Part shown: positions 24,220 to 35,774 of the stretch, piece by piece
Layout: each line of letters opens with the position of its first letter
How positions within the stretch are numbered: position 1 is the stretch's first letter
From: Amaranthus tricolor
Lineage: Eukaryota; Streptophyta; Magnoliopsida; Caryophyllales; Amaranthaceae
Length of the DNA stretch: 64,000 nucleotides
Assembly (NCBI RefSeq): GCF_026212465.1
Contig: NC_080058.1
Location: 1,263,501-1,327,500, forward strand
Direction: 5' to 3'
Notes under the pieces: generated by a model
The model's input: only the letters and a program-made list of their open reading frames with translations
Databases searched by the model: none
What the model was told of the DNA's origin: nothing
Position numbers and translations under genes: made by a program

Positions 24220-24480
24220 AAAAGTTTTCTTGTATTTTATAAAATAGCTGAAGCAATAAATAACTATAGCAGTACAATTGCAGCTTTCAGATATTTAAGT
24301 ATTTAATAAGTTGTGTAAATTAAAATTGTTTGGTAAATGTAATTGTTATAGTATTTGTTGGAGTATATTGTGCAGAAATATTTATAGACAATCTTAAATA
24401 GCTATATTTGAATTCAAAATGCTATAAATTGTAATATTCTAGATTTAACTACAATTAGCACTAAACGCTTCTTAAGCTAG
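24220..24480. repeat. Dispersed repeat also present at 29480-29590
   Basis: AGTACAATTGCAGCTTTCAG...TAATAAGTTGTGTAAATTAAAA matches 29520-29582 closely. Probably one MITE family; its ends were not defined. Confidence 0.45.
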
Positions 24481-24579
24481 TATCATACCGAATGACATTT
24501 TTGTGAGATATGGTGACTCAATAATCACAATATGGTTGTATGAAAGTTGATATATGTGATTTGGATGTTTGAGATGATA

Positions 24580-25216
24580 TATGGTTATTATGGTGAATGT
24601 TGGTAGTTGGGAAATCTTTTTTGATGCCTCTGATGCTCACTTGACTACCTTGCTTAACCTAAGCTGGTCGCTTGACCGGTCGAGCAAGAGATCAGAAACT
24701 TACCTACATTTTGATCTCTCGCTCAGCCATAATAAATCGCTCGACTAGTCTTGCAGATGTTCGCGGGATTATGTTTTAATTTGATAAATTCAAAACAGTT
24801 CAAAACTTGCTCATATTCATTTCTTTTGGTTCCAAAACCTATATATATAAGGTTGTTGTATATCTCTTGTACGTATAATGTAAGATCGTTTGATCATCTA
24901 GTAATTGGGAATTGAGTTGGTCACATTCAAATTCTTAGGTTTAGTGAGAGGTTTATAGGGTTTTTATTCTCTTCTCTCATCTTGTACAATTTTAAGGGGG
25001 ATTCTCAACATAAAGTGGATTATAGTTTGTAATCAATAATCAAGAGCAATAATATTTATTCAATTGTTAAGGGTGGAGTTTTATAGTCTAATATCACATT
25101 GATATTAGGATTTTCTCTACCTCCCAAATCTTGTATTGTTTTCTTTGTTTTACAATTTCTATTTTTGATTTTTGTTGTGTTTTTTCTTGATTTTATTTGG
25201 ATCAAACTCTAACAAT
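24580..25216 (+). mobile_element. Copia-type LTR remnant with a GC-rich block
   Basis: 24660-24765 carries repeated CTTGACCGGTCGAGC, TCGCTCAGCC and CGCTCGACTAGTC motifs, like the block at 6868-6975. A TATATATATAAGG box (about 24841), a leader and an AT-rich tail ending CTCTAACA (25216) follow. A TGTTGG start at 24599 would give TG...CA ends, but no matching target duplication is seen. Confidence 0.45.
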
Positions 25217-25339
25217 TTTTTTAAAAGTAACATTTTAGCCTACTTAAACAACTAATATCTTATCTACTTAAACTGTTTAGCAGAATACACGCTTTAAATA
25301 CTTTTTAACATTTTTCATATTTTTAATTGGAGTAGCATT

Positions 25340-25720
25340 TTATGCTTGTCTTTTTTTTTTTTTTTTTAATAATACTGATTCATTAATAAAAAGCTATATA
25401 AAATCAACATTAGAGATAAAAATTAACAAGTGTATAACAATTTTAACCAAATATAATCATCATTCATTCATATATAATTGACTAAATAAATTTATCGTTA
25501 TTATTCATATATGCTCCAAAATCAATTTAATTAAGTACAATAATGTGTATAAGAGTTCCAACTTAGTTTCAAGATCAATCATCCCTTAGAAATATTCATT
25601 TCCTTTTATTACTTTCAATTTTGAATTCACTTTCACTCTCTCAAATCTTCTTCCCACTCTCTTTTTTGAATTGATCACAATCATCATAGTTCTCTTTCTT
25701 GAATCTTTAATAAAGAAATC
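25340..25720 (+). promoter_or_regulatory. Promoter block shared by the short C2H2 genes, copy 2
   Basis: The same ordered blocks as 22430-22737, with a T-run and an AT-rich insertion at about 25352-25450 splitting the first block. The final TTAATAAAGAAATC abuts the start codon. Confidence 0.7.
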
Positions 25721-26356
25721 ATGGATATTGAAAAAACTAATCATGATGATCATGATCATGATGATGATAAGAAGAAGGATAAGAGGTATGTTTGCAACAT
25801 TTGTGACCAATCATTTTCATCCGGCCAAGCTCTAGGAGGTCATAAGCGAGTACACTCCGCAAAAAAGAATAACCCAAACCAAACCCTAAATGAGACCCAT
25901 ATGATTGTTTCGGGTTCAAATACGGATCAAAATAGTTCGCAAACCGAACAGGGTGGTATACGTATTGTTAATGCACCTCCCATGGAAGAAGTTGTTCGTA
26001 GTGAAGACATTTATTATGATGAAATCATCAAGAAGATAAGGAAAAATACTGAGGGATTAGAAAAGTATGATGATGATGAAATTTATTATTTACAAGAAGA
26101 ATTTGGGCTAACAATACCTCCTTATAAGCCTTGTTTTCTAAATAAGGAAAGGAAGTTAAACTTAGATGATCCGATTTTAAAACAAGCCCTAAATTTGACC
26201 CAAGTTGTTGATTCTGATTCAAATTCGGGTTCATCTACAGATACGTATACAACTTCATCATCGAGTCAAAGTAGCTCGGAGATCGATCAGGACGGTATTT
26301 TAGTATTTCCCATCAAACGAGTGACTATAAATGTTACAATTGTTTGGAAATTTTAA
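25721..26356 (+). CDS. Single-finger C2H2 protein with a conserved YYDE/YYLQEE block
   Basis: 211 residues. An acidic His/Asp-rich start precedes one finger with an intact helix (C25/C28/H41/H45, QALGGH). Residues about 100-140 (YYDEIIKKIR, GLEKYDDDEIYYLQEEFG) match the block that lies between fingers 2 and 3 of the 462-residue protein. Here that block is downstream of the finger, so the domain order is permuted. There is no EAR motif at the C-terminus. Known single-finger QALGGH proteins (the SUPERMAN type) can bind DNA with one finger, so function is possible. The last ~25 residues run into unrelated sequence. Confidence 0.75.
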   Translation: MDIEKTNHDDHDHDDDKKKDKRYVCNICDQSFSSGQALGGHKRVHSAKKNNPNQTLNETHMIVSGSNTDQNSSQTEQGGIRIVNAPPMEEVVRSEDIYYDEIIKKIRKNTEGLEKYDDDEIYYLQEEFGLTIPPYKPCFLNKERKLNLDDPILKQALNLTQVVDSDSNSGSSTDTYTTSSSSQSSSEIDQDGILVFPIKRVTINVTIVWKF

Positions 26357-26567
26357 TAAAACATTTACAACCATATATTGATTTTAGGGTTGAATTTTTA
26401 TCATCAGATACACATTAATCAATGCAATTCATTTTATTTTTAGTATATGTGGTCTAAGGGATCGGATATGGATATCATTTTACTAGTCCTTATATTTTAT
26501 GAATATGTATATATTAATTTTTAATAATGGGCAAATATAAATTTGTATTTGGGTGAATAATTCAGCT

Positions 26568-26812
26568 CGTCTTGTATGAGACCGTCTCACTATGAGACGG
26601 GCCCATATAATTAGTTCATTTCTTTAATTGATTATTTTAGGATCGTAAGTGATCGTTTTAATTAGGGGATAAGTAATTACTCTAAGATTATAAAAATATT
26701 TTAAAATTGTAAGTGATCACTTTAACGTTATAAATAATCATTTTAAGACAAAAAATGTATGTTGGGCCAGCCCAATAAAAATAGTTTTATCGAGACCGTC
26801 TCACTGAAAAAG
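26568..26812. repeat. GACGGTCTC-type dispersed repeat, copy 7 (best preserved)
   Basis: The left end is TTGTATGAGACCGTCTCACT and the right end ATCGAGACCGTCTCACTG. The termini carry GGGCCCATA / TGGGCCAGCCCA. The inside holds AGGATCGTAAGTGATCGTTTT and TTGTAAGTGATCACTTTAA phrases. Confidence 0.6.
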
Positions 26813-27161
26813 GAAATGATGCAAAATATGTTAAATAAGTGTTAATAGAAATTTTTAGGAGAGTTGTTAGTGAAATAACAAGGTTGTTAATAAATAACCT
26901 TAAAACTAGGAAGTTTGTTAATATTAGATTTAGTATTAGGAATTAATATAAATATATCCTTAAAACTAGGAAATTTGTTAATGTCTGATTTAGGGTTAGA
27001 TTTAGGGTTAATGATTCATCGTAAAGAAAAATAATAAACATAGAAAATTAAACCTAAAACTACTATCATAAAACTTTCTATACATAACTCACAATTGATC
27101 ACAATCATAGTTCTGTTTCTTGAATCTTAATTAAAGAAAGGGAAGTAGGGTTAAAAAAAAT
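26813..27161 (+). promoter_or_regulatory. Upstream region of the fourth C2H2 gene
   Basis: Two direct copies of CCTTAAAACTAGGAARTTTGT (26899, 26957) precede a short piece of the shared promoter (GATCACAATCATAGTTCT...CTTGAATCTTAATTAAAG, 27097-27139). Most of the promoter block found before the other copies is absent. Confidence 0.5.
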
Positions 27162-27689
27162 ATGGATATGGGAAAAACTAATCATGATGATCATGATCAT
27201 AATTATGATGATCATGATGATGATGATGTGAAGAAGGCTAAGTGGGTTTGCATTATTTGTGACAAATCATTTTCAACCGCCCAAGGTCTAGGAGGTCATA
27301 TGGGACACCACTCCGGAAAAAAGAATTCAAGCAATGTAATAATCTTAGATTATCTGAACCCAAATCAAACCCTAAATGAGACCCAGATAATTGTTTCGGG
27401 TTCATATACGGGTCAAAGTAGCTCGCAAACCGGACAAAGTGGTAGACGTATTGTTAATGCACCTCCCATGGGAGAAGTTGTTCGTAGTGAAGATATTTAT
27501 TATGATAAAATCTTCAAAAAGATACGGGAAATTACTAAGGGCTTAGAAACTTATGATGATGATGAAATATATTATTTACAAGACGAATTAGGGCTTATAA
27601 TACCTCCTTTTATGCCTTGTTTTTTAACTATTAAAAGGAAGTTAAACTTAGATGATGAGAATTTAAAACAAGCCCTAAATCTGTCATAA
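27162..27689 (+). CDS. Single-finger C2H2 protein, probably shortened by a nonsense change
   Basis: 175 residues. The finger is C30/C33/H46/H50 with the helix altered to QGLGGH. The YYDKIFKKIR / DDDEIYYLQDELG block follows as in the 25721 gene. The stop falls where the 25721 gene reads CAA (Gln). After it, the sequence still resembles that gene (GTTGTTTCTCGTTCGAG, AAAGTAGCTCATAAACC) for about 100 bp, but with more stops. So the protein was once longer. It may still be made, or it may be on the way to becoming a pseudogene. Confidence 0.6.
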   Translation: MDMGKTNHDDHDHNYDDHDDDDVKKAKWVCIICDKSFSTAQGLGGHMGHHSGKKNSSNVIILDYLNPNQTLNETQIIVSGSYTGQSSSQTGQSGRRIVNAPPMGEVVRSEDIYYDKIFKKIREITKGLETYDDDEIYYLQDELGLIIPPFMPCFLTIKRKLNLDDENLKQALNLS

Positions 27690-28211
27690 GTTGTTGTTTC
27701 TCGTTCGAGTTTGGGTTTATTTTCAAGTGCGAATATAAGTTTATTATCGATTTAAAGTAGCTCATAAACCAATCAGCTGGCGGTAGAGGTATTTTATTAC
27801 CTCCCATCTTAGAAAAAAATGTGTAACGTACAACATGCATACAGTTGATCTATGTATGTGTTGCTTTAATTTTTTGGAATTTTAAATAAAACATTAAATA
27901 CAGGAATTTATAAGATTGATTATTTATTTTAGAGTTGAAATTCTGTCATTCGATACACATCAATTAATGCTATTCATTTTTGTTTTAGTATATGTTGATC
28001 CAAGGGATATGAATATCTTTTTACTAGTCCTTATATTTTATGAATCGCATATTTGTGTGAGTGACAGTTTTACTGTAAGTTACTTTTTATACATAGACTA
28101 AATAGCCAAATTAATACAATTATTATCATATCAACTTTGCTTATGATTTGCCTGTGCTTAGTTATTTTTGCCTTCTAAAGTTAAATTATGCTAGCTCAAT
28201 CTATTATCAGT

Positions 28212-28400
28212 TTGTCTTGTATGAGATCATATCTCATATAATTAGCTCATTTCTTTAATTATTCACTTTAAAATTGTTAGTGATTACTAGACTAAATATA
28301 CATATGCTGATATGCGAGTCCAATAGATATAGTCTCAACATAAGACCATCTCATTTAACAATTCAATAAATTTTGTATGAGACTGTCTCACCATGAGATG
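28212..28400. repeat. GACGGTCTC-type dispersed repeat, copy 8
   Basis: TTGTCTTGTATGAGATCATATCTCATATAATTAG at the left, CAACATAAGACCATCTCATTT in the middle, then TGTATGAGACTGTCTCACC (28374), so two units may adjoin. Confidence 0.5.
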
Positions 28401-28570
28401 AATCTATACACGCAACACAAATCATTTAGAGAAAATTAACTAATTTAACTAAAATAGTGAAGGTTTATGTATGACAATACGGTCTGAGATTGTGTTGGTT
28501 AATTCACTGAAAAAATGCGCCCTACTTTTTCTTGAATTTGACCTTTTTTATGGAGTCGTACTATGTAGTG

Positions 28571-29091
28571 TGTTGTGCGACAGCGGAAGAAAAGATCAAA
28601 AATAATAATGAAGCAATAAAGATTCAAACAAACAATAAGGAAAATCACACTGAGAAATTAATGTGGTTCACTATCAACGTGATAGCTACATCCACCGGCA
28701 CCGAGAATAAACTTTTCACTATAAACCGGGAGATTACAAGATGAACACGAGAAACCACAACAATGGCTCTCCAAGCTTTTTCTCTCTTAGTTTTCCTCAC
28801 TTTGTGTTTTGCATTGCATCCTATGCTCTAATTCTAATAACATGGGGCCTTTATATAGTATATCTCATAATAAAAAGAAATTAGGGTTATGAAAATATAA
28901 AAGAAACTGTCAAAAACTAAGAGTAACCGGCCAAAAACGTGCCAAAACTAACTTCCCGCGAAAATCGCAGTGCTTCGCACCCCGCGTAAAACTCCGCGGC
29001 CCGCGCACAACCTTCTGTCTGGCGACCTGCGTTATCCATTTCCCAAATCTTCATCCCATATAATGACTTGTTCAATCACTATATTTCAACA
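28571..29091 (-). mobile_element. Copia-type solo LTR (521 bp) with a perfect TAGTG duplication
   Basis: The ends are TGTTG...CAACA, and the flanks are TAGTG at 28566-28570 and TAGTG at 29092-29096. On the minus strand there is an ACTATATAAAGG TATA box (about 28860). Upstream of it lies a GC-rich segment (28955-29030) with CCGCGGCCCGCGC and related motifs. No internal retrotransposon sequence remains, as expected after LTR-LTR recombination. The intact duplication suggests a fairly recent insertion. Confidence 0.85.
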
Positions 29092-29096
29092 TAGTG

Positions 29097-29591
29097 GTTA
29101 TTAATAATAAAACTTTCTTTTAATATAAAAAATGTCACTGTGGAAAAATAATCAAAATAAGCAAAATAACCATCTTAGCATGGGGTATATATACGTATAT
29201 TAGATATAGCAACAACAACTGTTTAGAGTAGTAAATCCGAATTGAATTGCTTTTGGACAAAAAAAGTCAAAATCTACTTGCAAAAATTATTATTTTTTAG
29301 AAATTATTATAAGAATTTTTTTTCAAAAAACACAATTAAATTATCGTCTAAAATTACCCTGGAATATTATTATCTTTGTCATGCATTACAAAAGCCAATT
29401 TTTTTAGGTAGTTTTTGACGAATCAAAGGTTATTTTTTGGACCTATTTAGCAAAACAGCATAGCAGCGTGAGTATATGTTTACATTTTATAAAGTAGTTG
29501 CAGTTGTTGGTAGTTGTAGTAGTATAATTGCAGCTATTAAATAGTATTTAAATGTCTAATTAGTTGTGTAAATTAAAACTATTATGTTAAG
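29097..29591. other. Intergenic with part of a dispersed repeat
   Basis: 29480-29590 matches 24255-24345. Its run stops abruptly where the Athila-type element begins, so that element probably inserted into, or recombined with, this repeat. Confidence 0.45.
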
Positions 29592-32500
29592 CTACCCTAA
29601 CACTGCCCCTACAGCATAGTCACTAACATCACACATCAACTTAAAGGGCAAGTTCCAATGAGGAGGTTGGATCACTGGTGTTGTTATAAGTGTCTGTTTC
29701 AATTTCTCAAAAGCAACCAAACAATCATCAGAAAATACAAAGGGTAAATTATTAGCCAAAAGCTCAGTCAAAGGTCGGGAAATCTTAGAAAAGTCCGGTA
29801 TGAACCTCCTATAAAAATCTGCATGCCCAAGAAAACTGCAGATTCCCTTCAAATTAACTGGAGGGGGTAGTTTCTCGATAACCTTGACTTTAGCCTTATC
29901 GAGTTCAATACCTCTACTAGACACCAAATGACCCAAGACTATACCCTGTTGTACCATAAAATCGCACTTTTTCCAGTTTAGAACCAAGTTGACTTCCTCG
30001 CACCTAGCAAATACTTTCTCTAGATTAGCTAAGCAATCATCGAAAGAGTTGTTATATATGGAGAAGTCGTCCATAAAAACTTCCATGTAATGCTCAATGT
30101 ACTTAGAAAATATGCTTATCGTGCAGCGCTAGAAGGTAGCAGGAGCATTACATAATCCAAATGGCATCCCCCGATAAGCAAAGGTACCATAAGGACATGT
30201 GAAGGTAGTCTTCTCCTTATCATCTCGATGAACAGAGATCTGGAAGAATCCAGAGTATCCAACCAGATAACAAAAGTAGGAATGCTTTGCCAACTTTTCC
30301 AACATTTGGTCTATGAAGGGAATAGGGTAATGGTTTTTTTGGATGGCTTTGTTTAACTTCCTGTAATCAATACACATACGCCACCATGTGACTGTTCTAG
30401 TTGGGATCAATTCATTTTTCTCATTTTCAACAACAATCACACCTCCCTTTTTAGGAATAACCTGTACTGGAGATACCCACTTACTATCGGAGATAGGGTA
30501 GATGATCCCAACATTTACAACTTAAGAACTTCCTTTTGCACAACCTTCTTTATATTGGGATTGAGTCTCCTCTGTCCGTCTATGGAAGGAGTGGCATCAG
30601 GATCCACATTGATGCTGCAAGTGACAATAAACGGACTAGTACCCTTAATATCGTTAATTGTGTACCCCAATGGCTTTTCGATGTTTTTTAACCAAACTGA
30701 CCAATCGGTCCAAAACACTTCCATTGAGTTCACTACTGACCATAATAAGGTATGTAGAATCATCACCAACAAAAGCATACTCCAAATGAGAGGGAAGGGA
30801 TTTCATTTCTACCTGAGGAGGTGTGGAACTCTCCTTCATATCCTTCTTCTCCTGCTCAAACTCAGTAACCTGCAAAACATCATTAGACAAAACACAATCA
30901 TGATCATCTTGATCCTCTTAAGGATCTTCCCAGCCCATTATCTCTGTAGGACCACCTCCAACTCCTTCAAGATAGGATTGTAGGGAATCAATCTCATGGG
31001 CTTCATCAGGATCATCAAACACATTATCGGCAAACTCAAGCTGGCATATAGATTCACTAGGGATTGGGGACTTCAAAGCATCATGTATAGAAAATTCTAC
31101 TCTATCCTCCCCCACACTCATCACTAACTTACCCTTAGCTACATCAATCAAGGTGCTAGTTTTCGCTAGGTAAGGTCTACCTACAATGATGGCAGTCTTA
31201 ACATCCTCGGGTATGTCCATAATGACAAAGTCATAAGGTACGGTCAGCTTACCCACACTCAGGTCAACATCATACAAAATACCCTTAGGATAAACCATGC
31301 GGTGATCAGCAAGCTGCAAGGTCATCCTGGTAGGGGACAACTCATTAACATGGCTAAGTCTCTTATGCATGAAATACAGCATCAGACTGACACTAGCATC
31401 TAGGTCACACAAAGCCCTATCCATTGTAAGGTTTCTAATTGTGATAGGTATATTGAAACTACCAGGATCCTTCAACTTAGGAGGCATATCACCAATCATG
31501 AAAGCATTCACATTCACCTCCGTGGACACCTGAATCACATTATCAAGTTTCTTACTCTGGGACATAATGGACTTAAGAAAATTGGGAAATGCAGGAATCT
31601 TAGAAATTGCATCTAAAAAAGGGATTTCTATAGACACATCTTTTAAAAGCTTTAAAAATTTTCCATATTTCTTCTCTAATTTAGCTTGTTTCAATTTTTT
31701 AGGGAAAGGCACATGCTTAATTAGAAGGTCTGTGACTCTAGACTTAGACTTGACATTACCATCATCATTCACAACAGTCTTACCATCTACCTCATCAGCA
31801 TTAGAATCAGGGTCTACATAAATACTACCTGTCGGTGTCACCTCTTTTAGGGGAGGATCATCCAATTGCTTATCATTCCTTGTTGTCACAGCATTCATCT
31901 AGCCAGGCTCCTTGCCTTTGTGTTCAGGCTGGCTAGAAAATTGGTTAGGAGCACGCATATTCTGTTATTGAGACAACTGTGTTACCTGAGTCTCTAGCTT
32001 CTTCGTATGTGCGCTACTAGACTGTATGTGTGCCTGCACTATAACTCTGAGCCCTGTAATCTGTGACTCCACATTGGATGGTGGTTGGTAGTGGTGTTGT
32101 GGAGGTAGGTGGTTTGACTGTTTGGGTCTTTGGTTAAACCCTAGTGGATTGTGCGGTTCTTGGTATGGTGGTGGGTTCAACACATTGGTGCTCTTGTATG
32201 AGAAAAGCGAGTGATTCTTAGTGCCTGCATTGTAAGTGTTAGAAAAAGGATCGTTCACTGGCCTACTATACAAAGCATTTGCCTCCTCATAAACGTTGGG
32301 GCATGTGCTTGAACAATGACTAGGAACACCGTAGGTATCGCACATAGAAACATTATTAATTGAAGATCCAAAAGCACTACTCACCATACTTACCTTGGCC
32401 ATCTGTTCTGATAGAGCGGCTATTTGTTTTGTGAGAGCCTTGATGGCCTCACTATCTGTAGTGTCCCTGTGCGATGCTTGTTCCCTCTTATTACCCCAAT

Positions 32501-33376
32501 AAAAACTATTCTTGGCCATGGTCTCAAAGAGTCTCAAGACCTCTTCGGGCGACTTAGAATCTATGTCAGCATTACATGCTGCATTGACCGAGGACTTGTG
32601 CTCATCAAGCAACCCTACATAAAAGTATTAAGCGAGCAACCAATCTGAGATTTGGTGATGAGGGCAACTCAACAGGAGGTCCTTGAACCTCTTCCAAGCC
32701 TCGTGGAATGACTCAAACAGTTGCTGCTTAAATGTTTGTAGTTGGGTCCTTATCTACGATGTTTTCTTGGGAGGATAGAACTTGGCTACAAAAGCATTAG
32801 CCAGTTCTTCCCAGGTTCGATAGATAACTGCAGGTTCAGACTTTAACCAGACTTTAGCCTTATCCCTCAAACTGAAAGGGAAAAGCCTTGGCCGAACTAT
32901 ATGTTCACTTAGATCTTTTTGGGTTATCGTATCACACCTCTCTACAAAGTCAGCAATATGATCATGGGGACAATCTGAAGGGTGTCCTTCGAACTGATTC
33001 TGTTCAATCATCTGAATGAGATGAGGTTTCAGCTCGAAGTTCTCCACACCAAAATTCGGTTTAATGATGCAAGGAATGGAACTTAGGGTGAGTGAAGGCG
33101 CACCCATGCGGTCAAAGTTATTATCATTGTTCTAAGCCATTCTTACTTGTCTTACCTCCTCTTGTCTTGCTCGCCTTCTGTTTGCGTTTAGTCTGCGAGC
33201 TGTGGCTTCGATTTTAGGATCAAAATATTCAAAAGACCGAGAACTCCTGCTCATTCAACAACAAACAAGGGCAAATGTAAGATCTAGGGGACGGGGTAGA
33301 CAAGAAAAAGCAATATACTCAACAAAAACCAACAAATCAATTGTCCGTCGCTTTCCCGACAACGTCGCCAAAAACT
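29592..33376 (-). mobile_element. Athila-type Ty3 retrotransposon, gag-protease-RT, dead and cut off inside pol
   Basis: Minus-strand order: PBS (33353-33370, complementary to tRNA-Asp), Gag (33107-32754 and 32612-31965, separated by a stop), retropepsin region (31898-30918), and reverse transcriptase pieces (30778-30515, 30440-30129, 30086-29592). Gag carries the FPFSLRDKAKVWL and WEELANAFVAKFYPP marks of the Athila/Tat lineage. RT keeps FMDDFS. Inactivating changes visible: the protease site reads DLDAS rather than DLGAS, the first catalytic Asp of RT is Val (YLVGYSGF), and several frames are broken. RNase H, integrase, any env-like frame and the 3' LTR are absent; homology ends at YAVGAVLG. 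It cannot move on its own. Confidence 0.85.
33353..33370 (-). other. Primer-binding site of the Athila-type element
   Basis: The minus strand reads TGGCGACGTTGTCGGGAA, which by eye pairs with the tRNA-Asp 3' end at about 15 of 18 positions. It starts six bases after the LTR end. Confidence 0.7.
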
Positions 33377-34961
33377 TGATGTGCAAATTTTACTTAACCG
33401 CAAGTGCACAGTGTACGTGTAGTCGCGAGTCGAACACAAGGGAGCTAGAACAAGAAATTTGCTATTTTAGATTAATTATATTGCTCAAGAAGAAAAATGT
33501 TTGGTTGGTTGTTTTCTAACAAACTACAAATGCAATAAGAAATGTGGATTAAAGCTATATGGTGAAGAGATCTCAGGTGTCGGGAATCCCCTAAAGTCTT
33601 GTATGATCAAATTCTCATTAGTGTCTATGAAATGTCGGATTAATTACGTGGTTAAACATGATCTTGTTAATCTCAAACTCTCAACTCTGTTGATTAACTA
33701 TTAGATTTAGGCCCTACTAATTCAATTCTCACACGCTAGTTTTATTGAATGAATTAATAAGAACTTAACTAAAATTTACCTTAATGCAAAGTCGATGCCA
33801 ATCTCACGCGCTAATTCTATTGACTAGTCTGACAAAGCATATTTAATTTTGAGTTATTAGCACAATTTAACCACTTTAATCCTAATTTCGTAGACACATT
33901 CAAAAATCAAATCATACTTGACTTATAGGTTCAAACCCTAACCCTAGAAAATGAATCTACTCACTAATCATGGTAAAAGCAATAAAAACAAACCCTAGGA
34001 TGATACTAGACATGACTAAGAATGAAATTAATGACAAATTCAAGAAAAACAATAATTGAATACCAAAGAACACAACAACTGATTCAAAGAACAATAAATG
34101 AAGAATAAACTAATTTTTATTGAAGAAAGATTAATGACAAAAATTAAAGTTCACTGAAGGAAGATTAAAACTAATACAAGGAAATAAAGACTAAGAAAAT
34201 TAAATACTAGAGAAAACTTACAATGCTTGAAGGAAGATTAATGATGAACTTCATGAAAAACTAAATTAAAAACTGAAATTCAATGTAAAACTAATGGAAA
34301 TGAGTAATTAAGTCTAAAGGAAGGAAGAAGAAGAGAGGAAACCCTAATCAGTCATTAGGGGTCTATTTATACTAATGTGACCAATTAACCTAAAACCTAA
34401 TGAAAAAGGCTGAAAAATAATAAATCGAGCTTGGAATACGAAAACATCGATTGGGCTTTCAATAACACGTGTCCACCGCCGACTCGGCTGTAGCTTCTAA
34501 AAAATATGAGTTTTGGTTAGTGTTCACCGCCGAGTCAGCGGTACCTCTTCTTGCCTCAACGCCGAGTCAGCAGTCGTCTTTTCTCACCCACAGCTGAGTC
34601 GACTTTTGTCATTGGAAATTGCATTACTTTTCTTTCATTGCCGCAGAGTCGTCGAGCCTTAGAGCATGCCTCAGCCGACTCGGCTTTTGTGCTCTGGAGG
34701 GAAATACATAGAAAACTTGGCCTTTTGATCTTTTGCTCCATATGGCTTGATGCTATAGATGGTTTGATTTGATCTTTGAGTCCTGTAAACATGATTATCC
34801 ACAAAAACCCACAAAAACGACTCAAATATGTCATGATTCACTTATTTAACCACAAATTAGTCGTGGAGTACCGAGATGGAGCAAACACACCTAAAACGCC
34901 ACTAAATACCCAAAAGGAGCATATAAATGATAATAATAAGTGAAAATAATTACACTTATCA
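33377..34961 (-). mobile_element. 5' LTR of the Athila-type element (1585 bp)
   Basis: The minus strand starts TGATAAGTGTAATTATTTTC (ending at 34961) and finishes GCACATCA next to the PBS, so it has TG...CA ends. 34465-34690 is a GC-rich block with about six variants of GCCGAGTCAGC / GCCGACTCGGC. Small open frames inside this block are not genes. Confidence 0.8.
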
Positions 34962-35400
34962 AGGTGTTGTTTAATGTATTGCTCTATAAATAGAGGATGC
35001 ATGCCAAGGGACAATCCATACAATTTCCATATCTTTTCTGATTTCCCTTGTAAGAATTCTCTTATTCTTGTTCTTCCTTACATGAGATAATATTGAGAGA
35101 GTAATTAACTCTCAATATCATCAAAGCCTTTAGTCCATCACAACACTTGTATTTACTATTGCAATTTCCTTCATGCTAGGAATTTGTTATGTAGATTGTA
35201 TCTCATTGTGAATTTCATCATTATCCCAAGCACCTTTGAGAGAGAAATATCACAATAGGAAAGTGTATGAACGCCTTTTATTCATATCAAATCTCTGAGA
35301 AAATTTCTTAATTGTCGCAACCATATCATCGTTGTTACTCCGGTGAGTCAAGAAAAGTTCGGTGCCGTAAACAAAAAATTATAAATAGTATAATTTATCT
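34962..35400 (+). mobile_element. Fragment of another LTR
   Basis: CTCTATAAATAGAGGATGC (34981) is a TATA box of LTR type. A leader with CTCTTATTCTTGTTCTTCC follows, ending around CCGGTGAGTCAAGAAAAGTTCGG. The Athila-type LTR abuts its left side, which suggests nesting. Confidence 0.4.
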
Positions 35401-35489
35401 TGTAACACATTTGTATTACATTATTATTGTAATAGAACACATGATTCTTTAGATACTTTTTAAAAAAATTTCTTAGCATTTTATGCTCT

Positions 35490-35774
35490 TCTGTTATTAA
35501 TTAATTATTACCATCATTCATTCATATATTTTATTGACTAAATAAATTTATCGTTATTATTCATATATACTCCAAAATCTATTTGATTAAGTACAATAAT
35601 ATATATGAGTTCCAACGTAGTTTTAAGATCAATCATCCCTTAATAATATCCATTTCCTTTTACTTTCAATTTTGAATATACTTTCACTCTCTCAAATCTT
35701 CTTCCCACTCTGTTTCTTGAATTGATCAAAATTATTATCATAGTTCTCTTTATTGAATCTTTAATAAAGAAATC
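35490..35774 (+). promoter_or_regulatory. Promoter block shared by the short C2H2 genes, copy 3
   Basis: The same ordered motifs as at 22430-22737, ending TTAATAAAGAAATC before the start codon at 35775. It precedes a broken gene. Confidence 0.7.

Noticed and set aside
30555..30983. Plus-strand 142-residue frame over the Athila-type element
   Set aside because: It is the antisense shadow of the pol region and has no family resemblance.
34551..34834. Open frames on both strands in the GC-rich LTR block
   Set aside because: They lie wholly inside the Athila-type LTR and come from its repeated GCCGAGTC motifs.
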